DNA from: an uncultured Acetatifactor sp.
GTDB taxonomy: Bacteria; Bacillota; Clostridia; Lachnospirales; Lachnospiraceae
Direction: 5' to 3'
Assembly (NCBI GenBank): GCA_910577665.1
Contig: CAJTOJ010000005.1
Location: 69,150-133,149 of the forward strand
DNA: 64,000 nucleotides
A program made the position numbers and the translations under genes. The number at the start of each line of letters is the position of its first letter. Position 1 is the stretch's first letter. Below are positions 27,558 to 37,377 of this stretch, in pieces. Below the pieces are notes generated by a model. The model was not told where the DNA came from, ran no database searches, and saw nothing but the letters and a program-made list of their open reading frames with translations.

Positions 27558-28478
27558 TTAGATTCCTTTCACGAATCTGTTCTCCATCCAGGTGTGGGCC
27601 AGGGTTATCCAGGAAGTACATTCCTCCTGCATGGCATTGCCATCCCTGGTAGCTGTCAGCCGGTTGGCCAGCCCCAGGCCGTGTCCGCCTCTGGGATACA
27701 TGTGAAACTCCGTGCTGACACCTGCCCTGCGCAGGGCACTTACAAACAGCAGGGAATTCTCCACAGGTACAGCATCGTCCGTAAAAGTATGCCACAGGAA
27801 AGCCGGGGGTGTCTTATCGCTTACCTGCATCTCCAGGGACATGGAAGGTGTCAGTTCTTCCTCCCTGTCTCCCAGCAGGTTCTCAAAAGATCCTCTGTGG
27901 GCATACTCCCCTGAAGTGATCACCGGATAGCATAAAATCATGCCGTCCGGGCGCAGCATCTCCTGGACAAAGTCCTGGGACTCTGGCCCTTTACAGACAG
28001 CGTTCTTCCCGCAAGACTTTCCCTCTCCAGCCCCTTCTTCTGCTCCTTCCTGGCCGGAAAGCAGGCGTTTCACGGACTCTCCCAGAAATGCTTCCTGCCA
28101 GAACACCCCCAGGCTGGCTGCCAGATGTCCTCCGGCAGAACTGCCCATGACCACGATCCTGTCAGATGCCACATGCCACTCTTCTGCATGGCCGCGGATC
28201 ATGGCAACGGACAATGCCAGCTCTGTGAGGGCAGTGGGATACACTGACGGTGCACAGGAATAGTTCAGCACTGCCGCATGATACCCAAAGGAGAGAAACT
28301 GCATGGCATAAGCCTCTCCCTCCCGTGGGGAGGTGTACGCATAGGCTCCTCCCGGACAGATCAGCACCAGCGGCCTGTGGTCAATTCCGATCTCCTCATA
28401 ATGTTCCTGGATATACACAGTCAGCCTGGCATAAGGCTGGGAGCCTTCTATTTGAATCGGATATACTTTGTTGATCAT
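27558..28478 (-). CDS. Alpha/beta hydrolase (BD-FAE/acetylesterase-like)
   Basis: This 306-residue cytoplasmic hydrolase has the oxyanion segment CPGGAY near residue 42, the nucleophile motif GSSAGGH, a later Asp in FTDDAVP, and the His in GGHGLGL, so the triad is complete. It resembles carbohydrate esterases that remove acetyl groups from imported oligosaccharides (Est/BD-FAE type). An insert of about 30 residues rich in Glu and Gly lies between nucleophile and Asp. A GAGGAG site precedes the start. It is not next to sugar genes, so the substrate remains open. Confidence 0.78.
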   Translation of the reverse strand: MINKVYPIQIEGSQPYARLTVYIQEHYEEIGIDHRPLVLICPGGAYAYTSPREGEAYAMQFLSFGYHAAVLNYSCAPSVYPTALTELALSVAMIRGHAEEWHVASDRIVVMGSSAGGHLAASLGVFWQEAFLGESVKRLLSGQEGAEEGAGEGKSCGKNAVCKGPESQDFVQEMLRPDGMILCYPVITSGEYAHRGSFENLLGDREEELTPSMSLEMQVSDKTPPAFLWHTFTDDAVPVENSLLFVSALRRAGVSTEFHMYPRGGHGLGLANRLTATRDGNAMQEECTSWITLAHTWMENRFVKGI

Positions 28479-28524
28479 CTCATTCTCCTCTCTATGTCAG
28501 TGGAATTAACTTCTTCCCACCCTA

Positions 28525-29958
28525 CTAATAGGCTCTCCCCCAGTACACCATCTTCTTCGCAGGCTTCCCACAGCACACACAGGTATCTGCAATCTGCTCC
28601 TGCTCAAAAGGCATACAACGGCTGGTCACGGCCAGTTTCTCCTTGATCTGGTCCTCACAGGCCTGCTCCCCGCACCACATAGCCTTCACAAAGCCAGTCT
28701 TTTCCTTGAAAATCTTCTCAAATTCCTCCATATTGGCGGCAGTATAGGTGTGGGCATCCCTGTGGGCCCTGGCCCGTTCCAGCATGTCCCTCTGAATGGT
28801 CTCCAGAAGCTCCCCTGCCTTCTCCTCCAGTTCCTCCAGGGCCACTTCTGTCTTCTCCCTGGTATCCCTGCGGCACAGGACGCATTTGCCTGCCTCAATA
28901 TCCTTAGGACCGATCTCCACACGGACAGGGTATCCCCGCATCTCTGCCTCGGCAAATTTCCAGCCGGGGGTCTTCTCGGAATCGTCCACCTTCACCCGGA
29001 ATTCTCCTTTCAGCCGGTCACGAAGCTCATAAGCCTTCTCCAGCACCCCTTCCTTCTTCTGCTGGATGGGAATAATGCAGATCTGGATGGGAGCCACCTT
29101 TGGAGGCAGCACCAGCCCCTCATTGTCCCCATGCACCATGATGATACCACCAATGAGACGGGTACTCATGCCCCAGGAGGTCTGGTGTACATATTTCAGG
29201 GTATTGTCCCTGTCTGCAAACTGGATGCCGAAGGCCTTGGCAAAGCCATCCCCGAAATTGTGGCTGGTGCCGGACTGCAGGGCCTTGCCGTCATGCATTA
29301 AGGCCTCTATGGTATAGGTGGCCTCTGCCCCTGCGAACTTCTCCTTCTCCGTCTTCTGCCCCTTGATCACAGGAATGGCCAGCACCTGCTCACAGAAATC
29401 CGCATACACATTCAACATCTGGATGGTACGCTCCTCGGCTTCCTCTGCCGTAGCGTGGGCCGTATGCCCCTCCTGCCACAGAAACTCCCTGGAACGCAGG
29501 AAGGGCCTTGTCTCCTTCTCCCAGCGCACCACGGAACACCACTGGTTGTATACCCTGGGCAGGTCCCGGTAGGAATGGATGTCATTTTGGTAAAAATCAC
29601 AGAACAGGGTCTCAGAAGTGGGGCGCACACACATCCTCTCCTGAAGGGGCTGCAACCCTCCGTGGGTCACCCAGGCCACCTCCGGCGCAAAGCCTTCCAC
29701 ATGATCCTTCTCCTTCTGGAGCAAGGATTCGGGAATGAACATGGGAAGGTACACGTTCTCCACCCCGGCCTCCTTGAAACGGGCATCCAGCTGCTTCTGG
29801 ATCAGCTCCCAGATCCCATACCCCGCAGGCTTGATCACCATACACCCCTTTACGGAAGTATAGTCGATCAGCTCTGCCTTCTTCACCACATCCGTGTACC
29901 ACTGGGCAAAATCCACGTCCATGGATGTGATCTCTTCCACCATCTTTTTGTCTGCCAT
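28525..29958 (-). CDS. proS: Prolyl-tRNA synthetase, archaeal/eukaryotic type
   Basis: ProRS charges tRNA-Pro. The 477-residue protein is the short type without the editing insertion, ending in the type 3 C-terminal zinc domain and the typical WGRAY terminus. The class II motifs are visible: MFIPESLL region, RPTSETLF, RWEKETRPFLR, and the later GMSTRLIGGIIMVHGD. Start at 29958 (MADKKMVEE) has AGGAGG upstream; the longer start at 30015 lacks one. Transcription is controlled by the T-box leader directly upstream. Four cysteines in the last 130 residues (CVLC and CVCC) fit the zinc site. Confidence 0.96.
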   Translation of the reverse strand: MADKKMVEEITSMDVDFAQWYTDVVKKAELIDYTSVKGCMVIKPAGYGIWELIQKQLDARFKEAGVENVYLPMFIPESLLQKEKDHVEGFAPEVAWVTHGGLQPLQERMCVRPTSETLFCDFYQNDIHSYRDLPRVYNQWCSVVRWEKETRPFLRSREFLWQEGHTAHATAEEAEERTIQMLNVYADFCEQVLAIPVIKGQKTEKEKFAGAEATYTIEALMHDGKALQSGTSHNFGDGFAKAFGIQFADRDNTLKYVHQTSWGMSTRLIGGIIMVHGDNEGLVLPPKVAPIQICIIPIQQKKEGVLEKAYELRDRLKGEFRVKVDDSEKTPGWKFAEAEMRGYPVRVEIGPKDIEAGKCVLCRRDTREKTEVALEELEEKAGELLETIQRDMLERARAHRDAHTYTAANMEEFEKIFKEKTGFVKAMWCGEQACEDQIKEKLAVTSRCMPFEQEQIADTCVCCGKPAKKMVYWGRAY

Positions 29959-30144
29959 TTTTCCTCCTGCCTTTCTGGGAACCGTCAAGGCATACCCCCA
30001 CAAAGGTTCCTCCATAACAGTTCCCTATGCCGCCTGCGCGGCAGTTTCCGGGACTATGTTACCGCTGCCTGCGGCTTCACCTCCCGTAGCCATATGCTGC
30101 ACAGATGGAAATACGCCTTTTATGGAACCATGCCAAAAGAGCCA

Positions 30145-30640
30145 TGAAAAAAGCCGGACTTCCATCCCCCAAGGGACCGGAAATCCGGCGGTACCACCCT
30201 AATTGACGTCCTGGAATGACTCCACATGCATACTCTCTTCCTGGCGAATCCTGCCCTGCTGCATGCCACTGTGACAATCCCTCCAACGTCCTTCTCTCCT
30301 GTCCGTAACGCTGACAAGCGCCGCGCTTCCTTCCCATATGCCCCATGTCCCAGAGAACTGTCAAAAACTCCCTGGACATTTTGCCATGTTCCCGTTTCCT
30401 GCCAGAAGCGGAAAGCTTCCGGACGCCATGGATCTCGCGCGGAGACTCTGAGGCAGGTTCCGGACCTTCTGCATGGGAGCCTCTCAGCCGCATCCTTCGC
30501 CCGGCAGTGCCATTTTCACGGGCATTCCAGTGTCATCCAATACCACACTGCAATATCCCACTACATGCATCTGTCCCGGACTCCCGATGCCCCGCTCCCT
30601 CTCTGGGATGCTTCCTTTGTCCGTACTATCCCTCTTCACA
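30145..30640 (-). promoter_or_regulatory. T-box riboswitch leader of proS
   Basis: On the minus strand the leader contains the T-box antiterminator core AGGGTGGTACCGC (30189-30201). A terminator hairpin follows at once (stem GCCGGATTTCC / GGAAGTCCGGC, 30153-30189) with a T-run at 30147-30152. This is the classic switch in which uncharged tRNA stabilises the antiterminator. With proS downstream the cognate tRNA should be tRNA-Pro. The 450 bases upstream are the stem I and stem II/III region and hold several G-rich helices. I could not fix the specifier codon with confidence. The 5' limit near 30640 is approximate. Confidence 0.9.
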
Positions 30641-30659
30641 GTCACTTGATATGATGATA

Positions 30660-30860
30660 CCAGGGTCAAAAGGTCAATAAATCCGATGCAAGTAAAGCTT
30701 GCAAGAGGATTTTTGACTTTGGGACCCGCCAAAACACCGAAAAGTAGCCATTTTTGATAAAAAATGAGCGGATTTGAGGTGTTTTAGGATTGCGGGAGCA
30801 CGTAGTGCGGAGCAATCCGTGGTATCATAGAGGTCAAAATGTCTTTTGACCTCTACATGA
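30660..30860. repeat. Structured intergenic element with nested inverted repeats
   Basis: About 200 bases between proS and the GDSL gene hold three nested or adjacent hairpins. First, AAAACACC (30731-30738) pairs with GGTGTTTT (30778-30785) around an inner CATTTTT/AAAAATG. Second, GGATTGC (30787-30793) pairs with GCAATCC (30812-30818) around an inner GCAC-GTA-GTGC. Third, an 11-base perfect inverted repeat AGAGGTCAAAA/TTTTGACCTCT has a TGTC loop (30829-30854). A related GGTCAAAAGGTCAA occurs at the other end (about 30664). The layout suggests a non-coding element, either a folded RNA or a mobile palindromic unit. No coding frame explains it. Confidence 0.6.
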
Positions 30861-30915
30861 TGTGATTGTAGTGCATGGGATCCCGTTTTGTCAAGAGGTC
30901 CGATGCCTAAAAAAA

Positions 30916-31737
30916 TTACTTCTCCTGCTCCAGCATCCTCACCATCTCCTCCTCGTAGGGTGTCCCCACCAGCCCCACCATCCGGAAATCCCGTTTGTTC
31001 GCCCGCACCAGGTAATCGATATAGGAGACCATCATATAGGCCGTAAACACATACCCGCAGGGCTGCATATGGCCTCCCAGATAGAAGTCATCGTAAAATT
31101 TCTGGTCATAGACAGGGGCGTACCGGCGCAGGTCAATCACATAGGTATTCGGGAAAAATCCGGCCATCTCCCGCAGCAGACTGGCATGGCCGTCTCCCTG
31201 TTCCCGTGCCTTCCGGGTCTGCTTCTCCTCCCTGGGCATCGTCACCAGGAAAAATTTGGCATGGGGGGAAATCTCTTGCAGCCGCTGTATGATCTGTCCG
31301 TAATATCCGGCGAAGGTTGGCTTGTTCTCCCGGTAATCCTCCCTGCAGATATCCCCGATCTCCCCCACCTCCATGCCGCCCCTGCCATAGAGGTCATTCC
31401 CGCCCAGGGCCAGTATATACGCCTGGCAGGCATATTCCCTGCCCCAGTACCCGTGCTCCCCGGCCCAGCTGTCGCAGTACTCCCGGGCAGTCATGCCGCC
31501 CCTGGAGAAATTGTACACCCGGCTTCCTGTCATCCTGGCCAGGCACTGACCCCAGGAGTACTCATACAGGTCGTGGTAAGTCTTGTTCCCTTCCTCATCC
31601 AGTCCCTCAAACTCCCCACTGGAGAGGCTGTCCCCCACACAGCCGATGGTCCGGAAGATGCTGGCGAAGCCGCCGTCTGTGCGGATATGATCCAGGGGCT
31701 TTTCCCCGGGCTGTACATAAAATCTGTCCATCTCCAT
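30916..31737 (-). CDS. SGNH/GDSL-type esterase
   Basis: This 273-residue hydrolase shows the SGNH blocks: GDSLSSG with the nucleophile Ser, a Gly in the NFSRGG segment, GGND with the Asn, and a late GGHMQP His. Such enzymes often deacetylate plant cell-wall polysaccharides. No signal peptide is seen, so it would act on imported oligosaccharides. The start at 31737 has AGGAGG nine bases upstream; longer in-frame starts run into the neighbouring gene. It is the last gene of the leftward glycan operon, right after an alpha/beta hydrolase. Confidence 0.85.
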   Translation of the reverse strand: MEMDRFYVQPGEKPLDHIRTDGGFASIFRTIGCVGDSLSSGEFEGLDEEGNKTYHDLYEYSWGQCLARMTGSRVYNFSRGGMTAREYCDSWAGEHGYWGREYACQAYILALGGNDLYGRGGMEVGEIGDICREDYRENKPTFAGYYGQIIQRLQEISPHAKFFLVTMPREEKQTRKAREQGDGHASLLREMAGFFPNTYVIDLRRYAPVYDQKFYDDFYLGGHMQPCGYVFTAYMMVSYIDYLVRANKRDFRMVGLVGTPYEEEMVRMLEQEK

Positions 31738-31796
31738 TGTTCCGTTCCTCCTTTTTTCGTTTCTCCTGTCCCAGACAGGGAAACCCAACATTTCCG

Positions 31797-32867
31797 TCAC
31801 AGCCACTTCCCCAGGAATTCCATCACACCCTCCCCCACCCACTGGTGTCCGCCGGGATGGACGGCATGTACCAGCCTCTCTTCCGCACCATACAGACGGT
31901 AGGCTCTCCTGGCAGTCTCCACCTGGGGATACACATTCCCAAGCCCGGAAGGACCGTTCAGTCCGTCCTGCGCCCCGGACTCGATGAACAGCGGACGGGG
32001 TGCAATCATGGCCCCCATATCCCCCATGTCCATGGTCTCCCACATATGGGGCACATAGTTGCAGGCACAGTTGGCCGCCAGCACCACCAGGGATTCCTTC
32101 ATGCCGTAGAAATAACCGCTGGTGACTGCTGCCTTGATCCGGCTATCCAGGGCCGCCAGCCAGAGGGTCTGCTGTCCGCCCCCTGACATGCCCGCGCAGC
32201 CGATCCTGTCCCTGTCTACCCCCGGCTGTTCCTGTGCGAAGTCCACCAGCCGCATCAGGTCCCATACGGCCAGACCGATGACTGACTGGCCAAACCCGAT
32301 GGCCACCTGCAGAAGTTCCCTGTGGGAATTGCCCTGCCAGGCAGTGGCGCTGTCTCCCTGCTGTCCGGCCTCCCGTCTCTGTCCGGCCCCCCTCTCATCC
32401 GGGCAGAATGCCATGTACCCCGCCTTTGCCAGGGATTCTGCCAGGCATTCCCCGGACAGGTATTGCTTCATGGCCTGGACGCCGGGGTTGTCCCAGTCCC
32501 GGATGGTGCCTTCCTTGCCGGAGCCATGGCCGTGGGGCAGGATCAGGGCTGCCCCGTTGGGCGTATCCGGACGCAGCAGGTAGAACGGCATGGTGATCCC
32601 CGGTTCTGTCTGGATCGTCCAGTATTCCTTCTGGTACCCTTCCCTCTTCACGGACTCCCATTTCCTTGGATCCGGGTCTGTCCGGACGCAGCGGTTTATC
32701 CCCGAGATTTCCCTAAGCCTCTCTGCTGCCCCCTGATACCAGTCCGCATGTCCCTGACGGTCCTGTGCATGGAAAGCCCACTTTCTCTCCGTGCGCTCAT
32801 ACCTTTCTGCCATGGCTTCCAAAGTGGTGTAGTAGCGTTCTGTCTGTTTCTCCTTGTTCTCTGACAT
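31797..32867 (-). CDS. Alpha/beta hydrolase (acetyl xylan esterase-like)
   Basis: This 356-residue cytoplasmic protein resembles the large alpha/beta hydrolases grouped with acetyl xylan esterases (Abhydrolase_7). An N-terminal helical part leads into ALILPHGHGSGKEG near residue 115, then the CPDERGAG segment, the nucleophile GMSGGGQQ, a later Asp in ESGAQD, and the C-terminal GGHQWVG His. It sits between the GH106-like hydrolase (5-base gap) and the SGNH esterase. This is a typical set for removing ester groups from glycan fragments. Start ATG at 32867 was chosen over GTG at 32876. Confidence 0.82.
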   Translation of the reverse strand: MSENKEKQTERYYTTLEAMAERYERTERKWAFHAQDRQGHADWYQGAAERLREISGINRCVRTDPDPRKWESVKREGYQKEYWTIQTEPGITMPFYLLRPDTPNGAALILPHGHGSGKEGTIRDWDNPGVQAMKQYLSGECLAESLAKAGYMAFCPDERGAGQRREAGQQGDSATAWQGNSHRELLQVAIGFGQSVIGLAVWDLMRLVDFAQEQPGVDRDRIGCAGMSGGGQQTLWLAALDSRIKAAVTSGYFYGMKESLVVLAANCACNYVPHMWETMDMGDMGAMIAPRPLFIESGAQDGLNGPSGLGNVYPQVETARRAYRLYGAEERLVHAVHPGGHQWVGEGVMEFLGKWL

Positions 32868-32872
32868 ATGTG

Positions 32873-35518
32873 TCACCTTCTCTTCTTTCTACTAATAGTT
32901 AATTTGACTGGACCCAGCAGCCCGGAAGGCTCCATGGGCATGGAACGGGAAAAACCGTCCCTCTGCCAGTGTACCAGTGTATTTGTCACCCTGGCCTGTA
33001 ACAGATTGCCTTCCTTTTCCAACACCAGGTCATCCGGCAGTTCCAGCCGGTAGGGCGGCGCGATCCGTACCCCCAGCGGCCTGCCATTCAGCCACAGTTC
33101 CAGGGTCTCATACACTTCCCCGCAGTCGATCTCCACCCTGTCCCCAGCCTCTGCCACCGGACAGTCGAAGACGGCTTCATATTCCATCACACCGCTGAAG
33201 GACGGGAACCTTCCAGGTGCCGTCACATCCTCCAGCATTTCCCACTCCTGGATATCATGATACACTTCCCGCCTGCAATCGTCCAGCCTTACCTTCCAAC
33301 CCTGTCTGGGCACCAGGACGCATTCCTCCTGCAGAACATCTCCTTCCTGCAAGGCATCTCCCTCCTGCATGGTACCTCCTTCCCCTAAGCTCTCCCCGGA
33401 TCCAGGCCTGTCTCCTTCCCCTGCCTGACCGGCATAGAAGATACAGGCCTCCCCAGGCCCCAGGTGCAGGCGCACCCGTCCGTCCTGCTCCCCTGCCCCC
33501 GGTTCCCGGACGGGGAACAATCTGTTGTCAAAGGCATCATACCGCCAGAGTCCTTTTCCTGCCCCTGGCAGGGATACCCGGACATCTGTCTCCTCTGTCA
33601 CAGACTCATTGAAGAACAGATAGAAGTTCCCCTCCTGCTGGCGGTAAGGGAAAAACCGCAGTCCCGGCGCTGCAGGCACACAGCCTGCTCCCTCTATGCC
33701 AAGCCCATGCAGATAGGAAACCAGTTCTGCCTTCTGGAGCAGCAGGCCTTCCCCACGGTACCGCTCCCCTGTTTCCAGCACCATGGGCCACTGATCCAGA
33801 AAGAGGATCTGCATCCCTGCTGCCGCTACCGCCGAACACCAGTCCAGTACGGCCTCCGGCAGATAGGCACAGTAGGGCAGGATCAGCACCCGGCAGGAAA
33901 CCTGTCCTGCCGTAAGCCTGCCACCCCTGCAGGACCCCCGGAGGGCATCCTCCGGAAGCACCGCATAGGGGATCTGGGCCTGGGCCAGGAGCCTTCCTGT
34001 CTCCTCAAAGGGTTCCCAGTCTCCAGCCCACTCCCCACAGGCATTGTAGAAGATCCCCACCTCCCAGGCCGGGCTGCCTCCCTGGATCAGATGGCTGACC
34101 CGGTTCATATAGTCCATGAGCCTGCCAAAATAAGGGTACTGGGGGTTGATCCCCCTGGCATAAAAATGGGGCGGACAGTCCGGATCCGGGAAGTCATGCA
34201 TGGTAAAGGCATGGGGCACGAAGCAGTTCACCCCCCGCACCAGCATATGGTCTGCCAGCCATTTCATGAGCTTCAACCCTTCTGCCCATCCGTAGGCCCC
34301 GAAGATCTCGCACATGGTGCGTCCCTTTTTCCCCGGATCCAGGTAGGCCAGGCTGACCCCCATGGCCGCCAGCCCGTAGTGGAAGAACCTTCCATCGTAA
34401 GTCCCTTTTCCTCCTATGGCGTGAAACTTCCTGTCATCGAACCCTGGACGGATCTGCTGGAGCACCACATCGATGCCTGCCATGTCCTGGCCTGCCAGCG
34501 CCCGGAAATAGTGTCCCGTTCCCAGGCCCAGCATGGCATGGCAGCCGTTGTCCTCGATCACATGGCCTATGTATTCTACCCCGTGTCCCCTGCACCAGTC
34601 CCCGATCTGGCCACAGAAGTTCTCCCCGTACAGCCTTGTCACCAGATCCATATATTCTACCCTGGATCTGGGGGAGATTCCCTCCAGGTCACAGAACAGG
34701 GCCGTCAGGCAGACCCCGTAGCCTTCTCCCCACTTCTCCTGTAACAGTCCCTCCAGCTGCCCACACCAGGGCAGGGGTTCCTGGGAATGCCCCACCCTGT
34801 AATGGGCCACCGCATTGCCAATCTCCGGCTCATCAGAGAAAAATCCCGCAAACAGGCCCCCGAACAGCTTCCCATAATGGGCAAAATGTGGTTCGTACAC
34901 CGTATCCAGGAAGAAACGCACCGCCTCCCGGTCCAGCGTGTTGATATAACCCGGCCGCATCCTGGCGGCTTTTGTAGTGACCTTCAGAACGGTCACCACC
35001 CAGTCTCCCTCCGGCACATCCCAGTACAGGATCCCGTCCTTCACACTGCCTCCCAGATCCCACACCCGGCAAAGCCGCTCCTCCTGCCCGTCTACCCTGC
35101 GCCCTGCCGTCACAGCCGCCAGGTGCTCCCCCTCATCCAGATCCAGGATAATCCCTGCATGTTTCATGGGGCCGCACACATCCACATGATAGTAGTCCAG
35201 AAGACGTTTTCCATAGGGGGAATCCTTCCCCACCTGCCCGTTGGCATAGCCGCTGGGAAAATGGGCGTCATCCAGCACCCAGACACGCATGTCCAGGTTC
35301 CCTGCCTCCTCCAGGATCACATCCATATCCCGCCACCAGCCCTCCCCCACATAATCCGGATGGGGCCTGGACTCTATACACACCGCCCGGATGCCCGACT
35401 GCCGGATCCGCTGCATGCCTTCCCGAAGTAGTTCTTCCCCTTCCCCGTGCTGCCAGAAAAAGGGAAGAATGCAATTCTCCTCCCTGCCTTCCAGTACTTC
35501 CCGCAATCTCTGTTCCAT
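32873..35518 (-). CDS. GH106-like glycoside hydrolase (second copy)
   Basis: This 881-residue cytoplasmic enzyme is a distant relative of the hydrolase at 4754-7948. Shared landmarks are WVLDDAHFPSG (around residues 80-90) for YDEDRWPSG, and FFSDEPE (D229-E230) for FTDEPQ. The later HVIEDNGC and DMAGID segments align with GHMMEEP and LPGID in the other copy. C-terminal beta domains follow. It most likely removes rhamnose or a related sugar from imported oligosaccharides. Specificity is inferred from family. It is the enzyme core of the operon with the binding protein and permeases upstream and two esterase-type hydrolases downstream. Confidence 0.7.
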   Translation of the reverse strand: MEQRLREVLEGREENCILPFFWQHGEGEELLREGMQRIRQSGIRAVCIESRPHPDYVGEGWWRDMDVILEEAGNLDMRVWVLDDAHFPSGYANGQVGKDSPYGKRLLDYYHVDVCGPMKHAGIILDLDEGEHLAAVTAGRRVDGQEERLCRVWDLGGSVKDGILYWDVPEGDWVVTVLKVTTKAARMRPGYINTLDREAVRFFLDTVYEPHFAHYGKLFGGLFAGFFSDEPEIGNAVAHYRVGHSQEPLPWCGQLEGLLQEKWGEGYGVCLTALFCDLEGISPRSRVEYMDLVTRLYGENFCGQIGDWCRGHGVEYIGHVIEDNGCHAMLGLGTGHYFRALAGQDMAGIDVVLQQIRPGFDDRKFHAIGGKGTYDGRFFHYGLAAMGVSLAYLDPGKKGRTMCEIFGAYGWAEGLKLMKWLADHMLVRGVNCFVPHAFTMHDFPDPDCPPHFYARGINPQYPYFGRLMDYMNRVSHLIQGGSPAWEVGIFYNACGEWAGDWEPFEETGRLLAQAQIPYAVLPEDALRGSCRGGRLTAGQVSCRVLILPYCAYLPEAVLDWCSAVAAAGMQILFLDQWPMVLETGERYRGEGLLLQKAELVSYLHGLGIEGAGCVPAAPGLRFFPYRQQEGNFYLFFNESVTEETDVRVSLPGAGKGLWRYDAFDNRLFPVREPGAGEQDGRVRLHLGPGEACIFYAGQAGEGDRPGSGESLGEGGTMQEGDALQEGDVLQEECVLVPRQGWKVRLDDCRREVYHDIQEWEMLEDVTAPGRFPSFSGVMEYEAVFDCPVAEAGDRVEIDCGEVYETLELWLNGRPLGVRIAPPYRLELPDDLVLEKEGNLLQARVTNTLVHWQRDGFSRSMPMEPSGLLGPVKLTISRKKRR

Positions 35519-35642
35519 ACGCCCTCCTTCGATTCCGCATAGTGCCCCATCCCACTGTGGTTCTGCCCGTTCCTGCCGGGCAGACTGTTACCCCTAAGGA
35601 CACCCCCGCTGGTATGGTGCCTCTTACATCCCATCCACGCCG

Positions 35643-35674
35643 GGAAGGCTGCCGCCTACAGGCAGCAGCCTTCC
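35643..35674 (-). other. Hairpin between binding-protein gene and GH gene
   Basis: GGAAGGCTGCTGCC and its complement form a 14-base stem with one mismatch and a four-base loop, with no T-run on the minus strand. Hairpins after a binding-protein gene often stabilise its mRNA and raise its level over the next genes. That role is inferred. Confidence 0.55.
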
Positions 35675-35721
35675 TCTTTTGCCCTGCCGGTTTTCCCGGC
35701 CGTCCACCTGCGGGATATTCC

Positions 35722-37377
35722 TTACTTGTTTGCCTTGTGCTGCTCATTTACCTCATCCATAACCTGCTGTCCACCGGATGCCAGCCACTGGTCCCATGCC
35801 GCCTGCAGACCCGCCTGGTCAATGTCCCCCACGATGTACTGGGTCCTGGCGTCATCCAGGATCAGATCCAGGTTCCCTCCGTTGGCTGCATAAGTAGCAG
35901 AATTCCCCAGATATCCAAGGGCAGGGTTCGGTACCACGATCCCGGCTGTCTCTGCAAACGCATCTGTCATGGCCCTGTCTGCTTCCGTGCGGTGGAATAC
36001 ATAATTGGTGGGATTGGCATTGGGCATATACGGTGTCATCTGGTTCAGCCCGCTATATCCCTTATGCAGGGCCTTGTCCTCCTTATTGATCTGTACCACT
36101 TCTCCGTTCTCATCCAGTTCCCAATGGATACCTTCCAGGCCATACATTACCAGCATAAGCATTTCATCGTCCGACATCTTATCCAGGAACTCCAGACATG
36201 CCCTTACTTCCGCTTCAGACTTGGCAGCCCTGGTTATGGCGAAGAAACCTGTCAGGGAAGTGGCCAGTGCCCGTGCATTTGTCCCATCCAGGGAGATACT
36301 GGGCGCAAAACTCATTGTAGCAGTTTCCTCCGGATGTGTCACGCTCTTGATGTCATTCTGGGTAAAATAATCCCAGATTCTTCTTCCGTCATCGATACAG
36401 TCGCAGTAAGCTCCTGCCACGGAATTGTAATTGTCATCCTTCCAGGATCCGGTATCCCGGATGGCCCAGTCCTTCGCGATCAGTCCGTCATCGTACAGCT
36501 TCTTGAACCAGTTCAGCGCTTCCATGTACTCCTGCGTCATGTGTACGGGAACCAGTTCCCCGGCCTCATTCTCCACCCACTTGTTGCCCACACCGAACCA
36601 TACCTGCATCACGTCCAGGGGACCGGTATATTTGCAGAGGTTCAAGCCGTAGGTGTCATCCTTGCCGTTTCCATCCGGGTCCCCGTAGGTGAACTGATAC
36701 AGCATATTGTACACATCATCCACGGTCTTCGGTGCCGCCAGACCCAGGTTCTCTGCCCAGTCCGTGCGGTAACTCAGGCCGAAACGTCCCACCTTGTCCG
36801 AATTCATATACATGCCGTAGAGGTGTCCATCTACCACAAAGGCCTGGGCCATGGCCGGGTCATACTGGGACAGGTTCGGATAATCCTGCGCATTGTCCAC
36901 CAGACCCTCAATGGGCCAGAAAGCCCCCGAATGGGCGGAATTCACCACCAGTCCCTTGGAGGCATTGACTGACAGGATCATGGGCATACCGTCCACACCT
37001 CCAGCCAGGACCGTGCTGAGCTTGTCATCGTAGTTGTCGCTGGTCACCCACTGGATCTCCACTTGATATCCCGTGTGCTCTTCGATCATATTTAAGATCT
37101 GTTCCCCATACTCGCCACTGTTGGGACTACCCTCAAAATCATTCAGCATGATGGTGATAGCGAAATCCTCCGGCAATTCATCATGCCAGTCCCCCGTGCC
37201 CTGGGTCTCCCCACCCTGGGTAGAGCCGCCTGCCACATCGTTTCCGCTTTCCTTGCCCCCGCCATCCGGATTATCCTGGGACTGGCTTCCGGGATCCCCG
37301 CCACAGCCCGAAAGGACGGTCATGGCCATTGTGGTAGCCAGGGATAGTGCAAGAACCTTTTTCATACCTTTTCTCAT
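35722..37377 (-). CDS. Extracellular sugar-binding lipoprotein (ABC transporter)
   Basis: This 551-residue lipoprotein is of the large LipO/YtcQ type that works with LplB/LplC permeases. A signal peptide with lipobox LSGC is followed by a Gly/Asp/Ser-rich linker, so Cys is near residue 25 and the mature protein is anchored outside the cell. The rest is a two-lobe binding fold. The start at 37377 has AGGAGG nine bases upstream. It follows the two permease genes. No ATPase gene is present, which is usual, as a shared MsmK-like ATPase is used. The ligand is probably an oligosaccharide. Confidence 0.9.
   Translation of the reverse strand: MRKGMKKVLALSLATTMAMTVLSGCGGDPGSQSQDNPDGGGKESGNDVAGGSTQGGETQGTGDWHDELPEDFAITIMLNDFEGSPNSGEYGEQILNMIEEHTGYQVEIQWVTSDNYDDKLSTVLAGGVDGMPMILSVNASKGLVVNSAHSGAFWPIEGLVDNAQDYPNLSQYDPAMAQAFVVDGHLYGMYMNSDKVGRFGLSYRTDWAENLGLAAPKTVDDVYNMLYQFTYGDPDGNGKDDTYGLNLCKYTGPLDVMQVWFGVGNKWVENEAGELVPVHMTQEYMEALNWFKKLYDDGLIAKDWAIRDTGSWKDDNYNSVAGAYCDCIDDGRRIWDYFTQNDIKSVTHPEETATMSFAPSISLDGTNARALATSLTGFFAITRAAKSEAEVRACLEFLDKMSDDEMLMLVMYGLEGIHWELDENGEVVQINKEDKALHKGYSGLNQMTPYMPNANPTNYVFHRTEADRAMTDAFAETAGIVVPNPALGYLGNSATYAANGGNLDLILDDARTQYIVGDIDQAGLQAAWDQWLASGGQQVMDEVNEQHKANK

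Noticed and set aside
30077..30654. Several 65-140-codon frames in the proS leader
   Set aside because: They overlap the T-box riboswitch and have no coding character.
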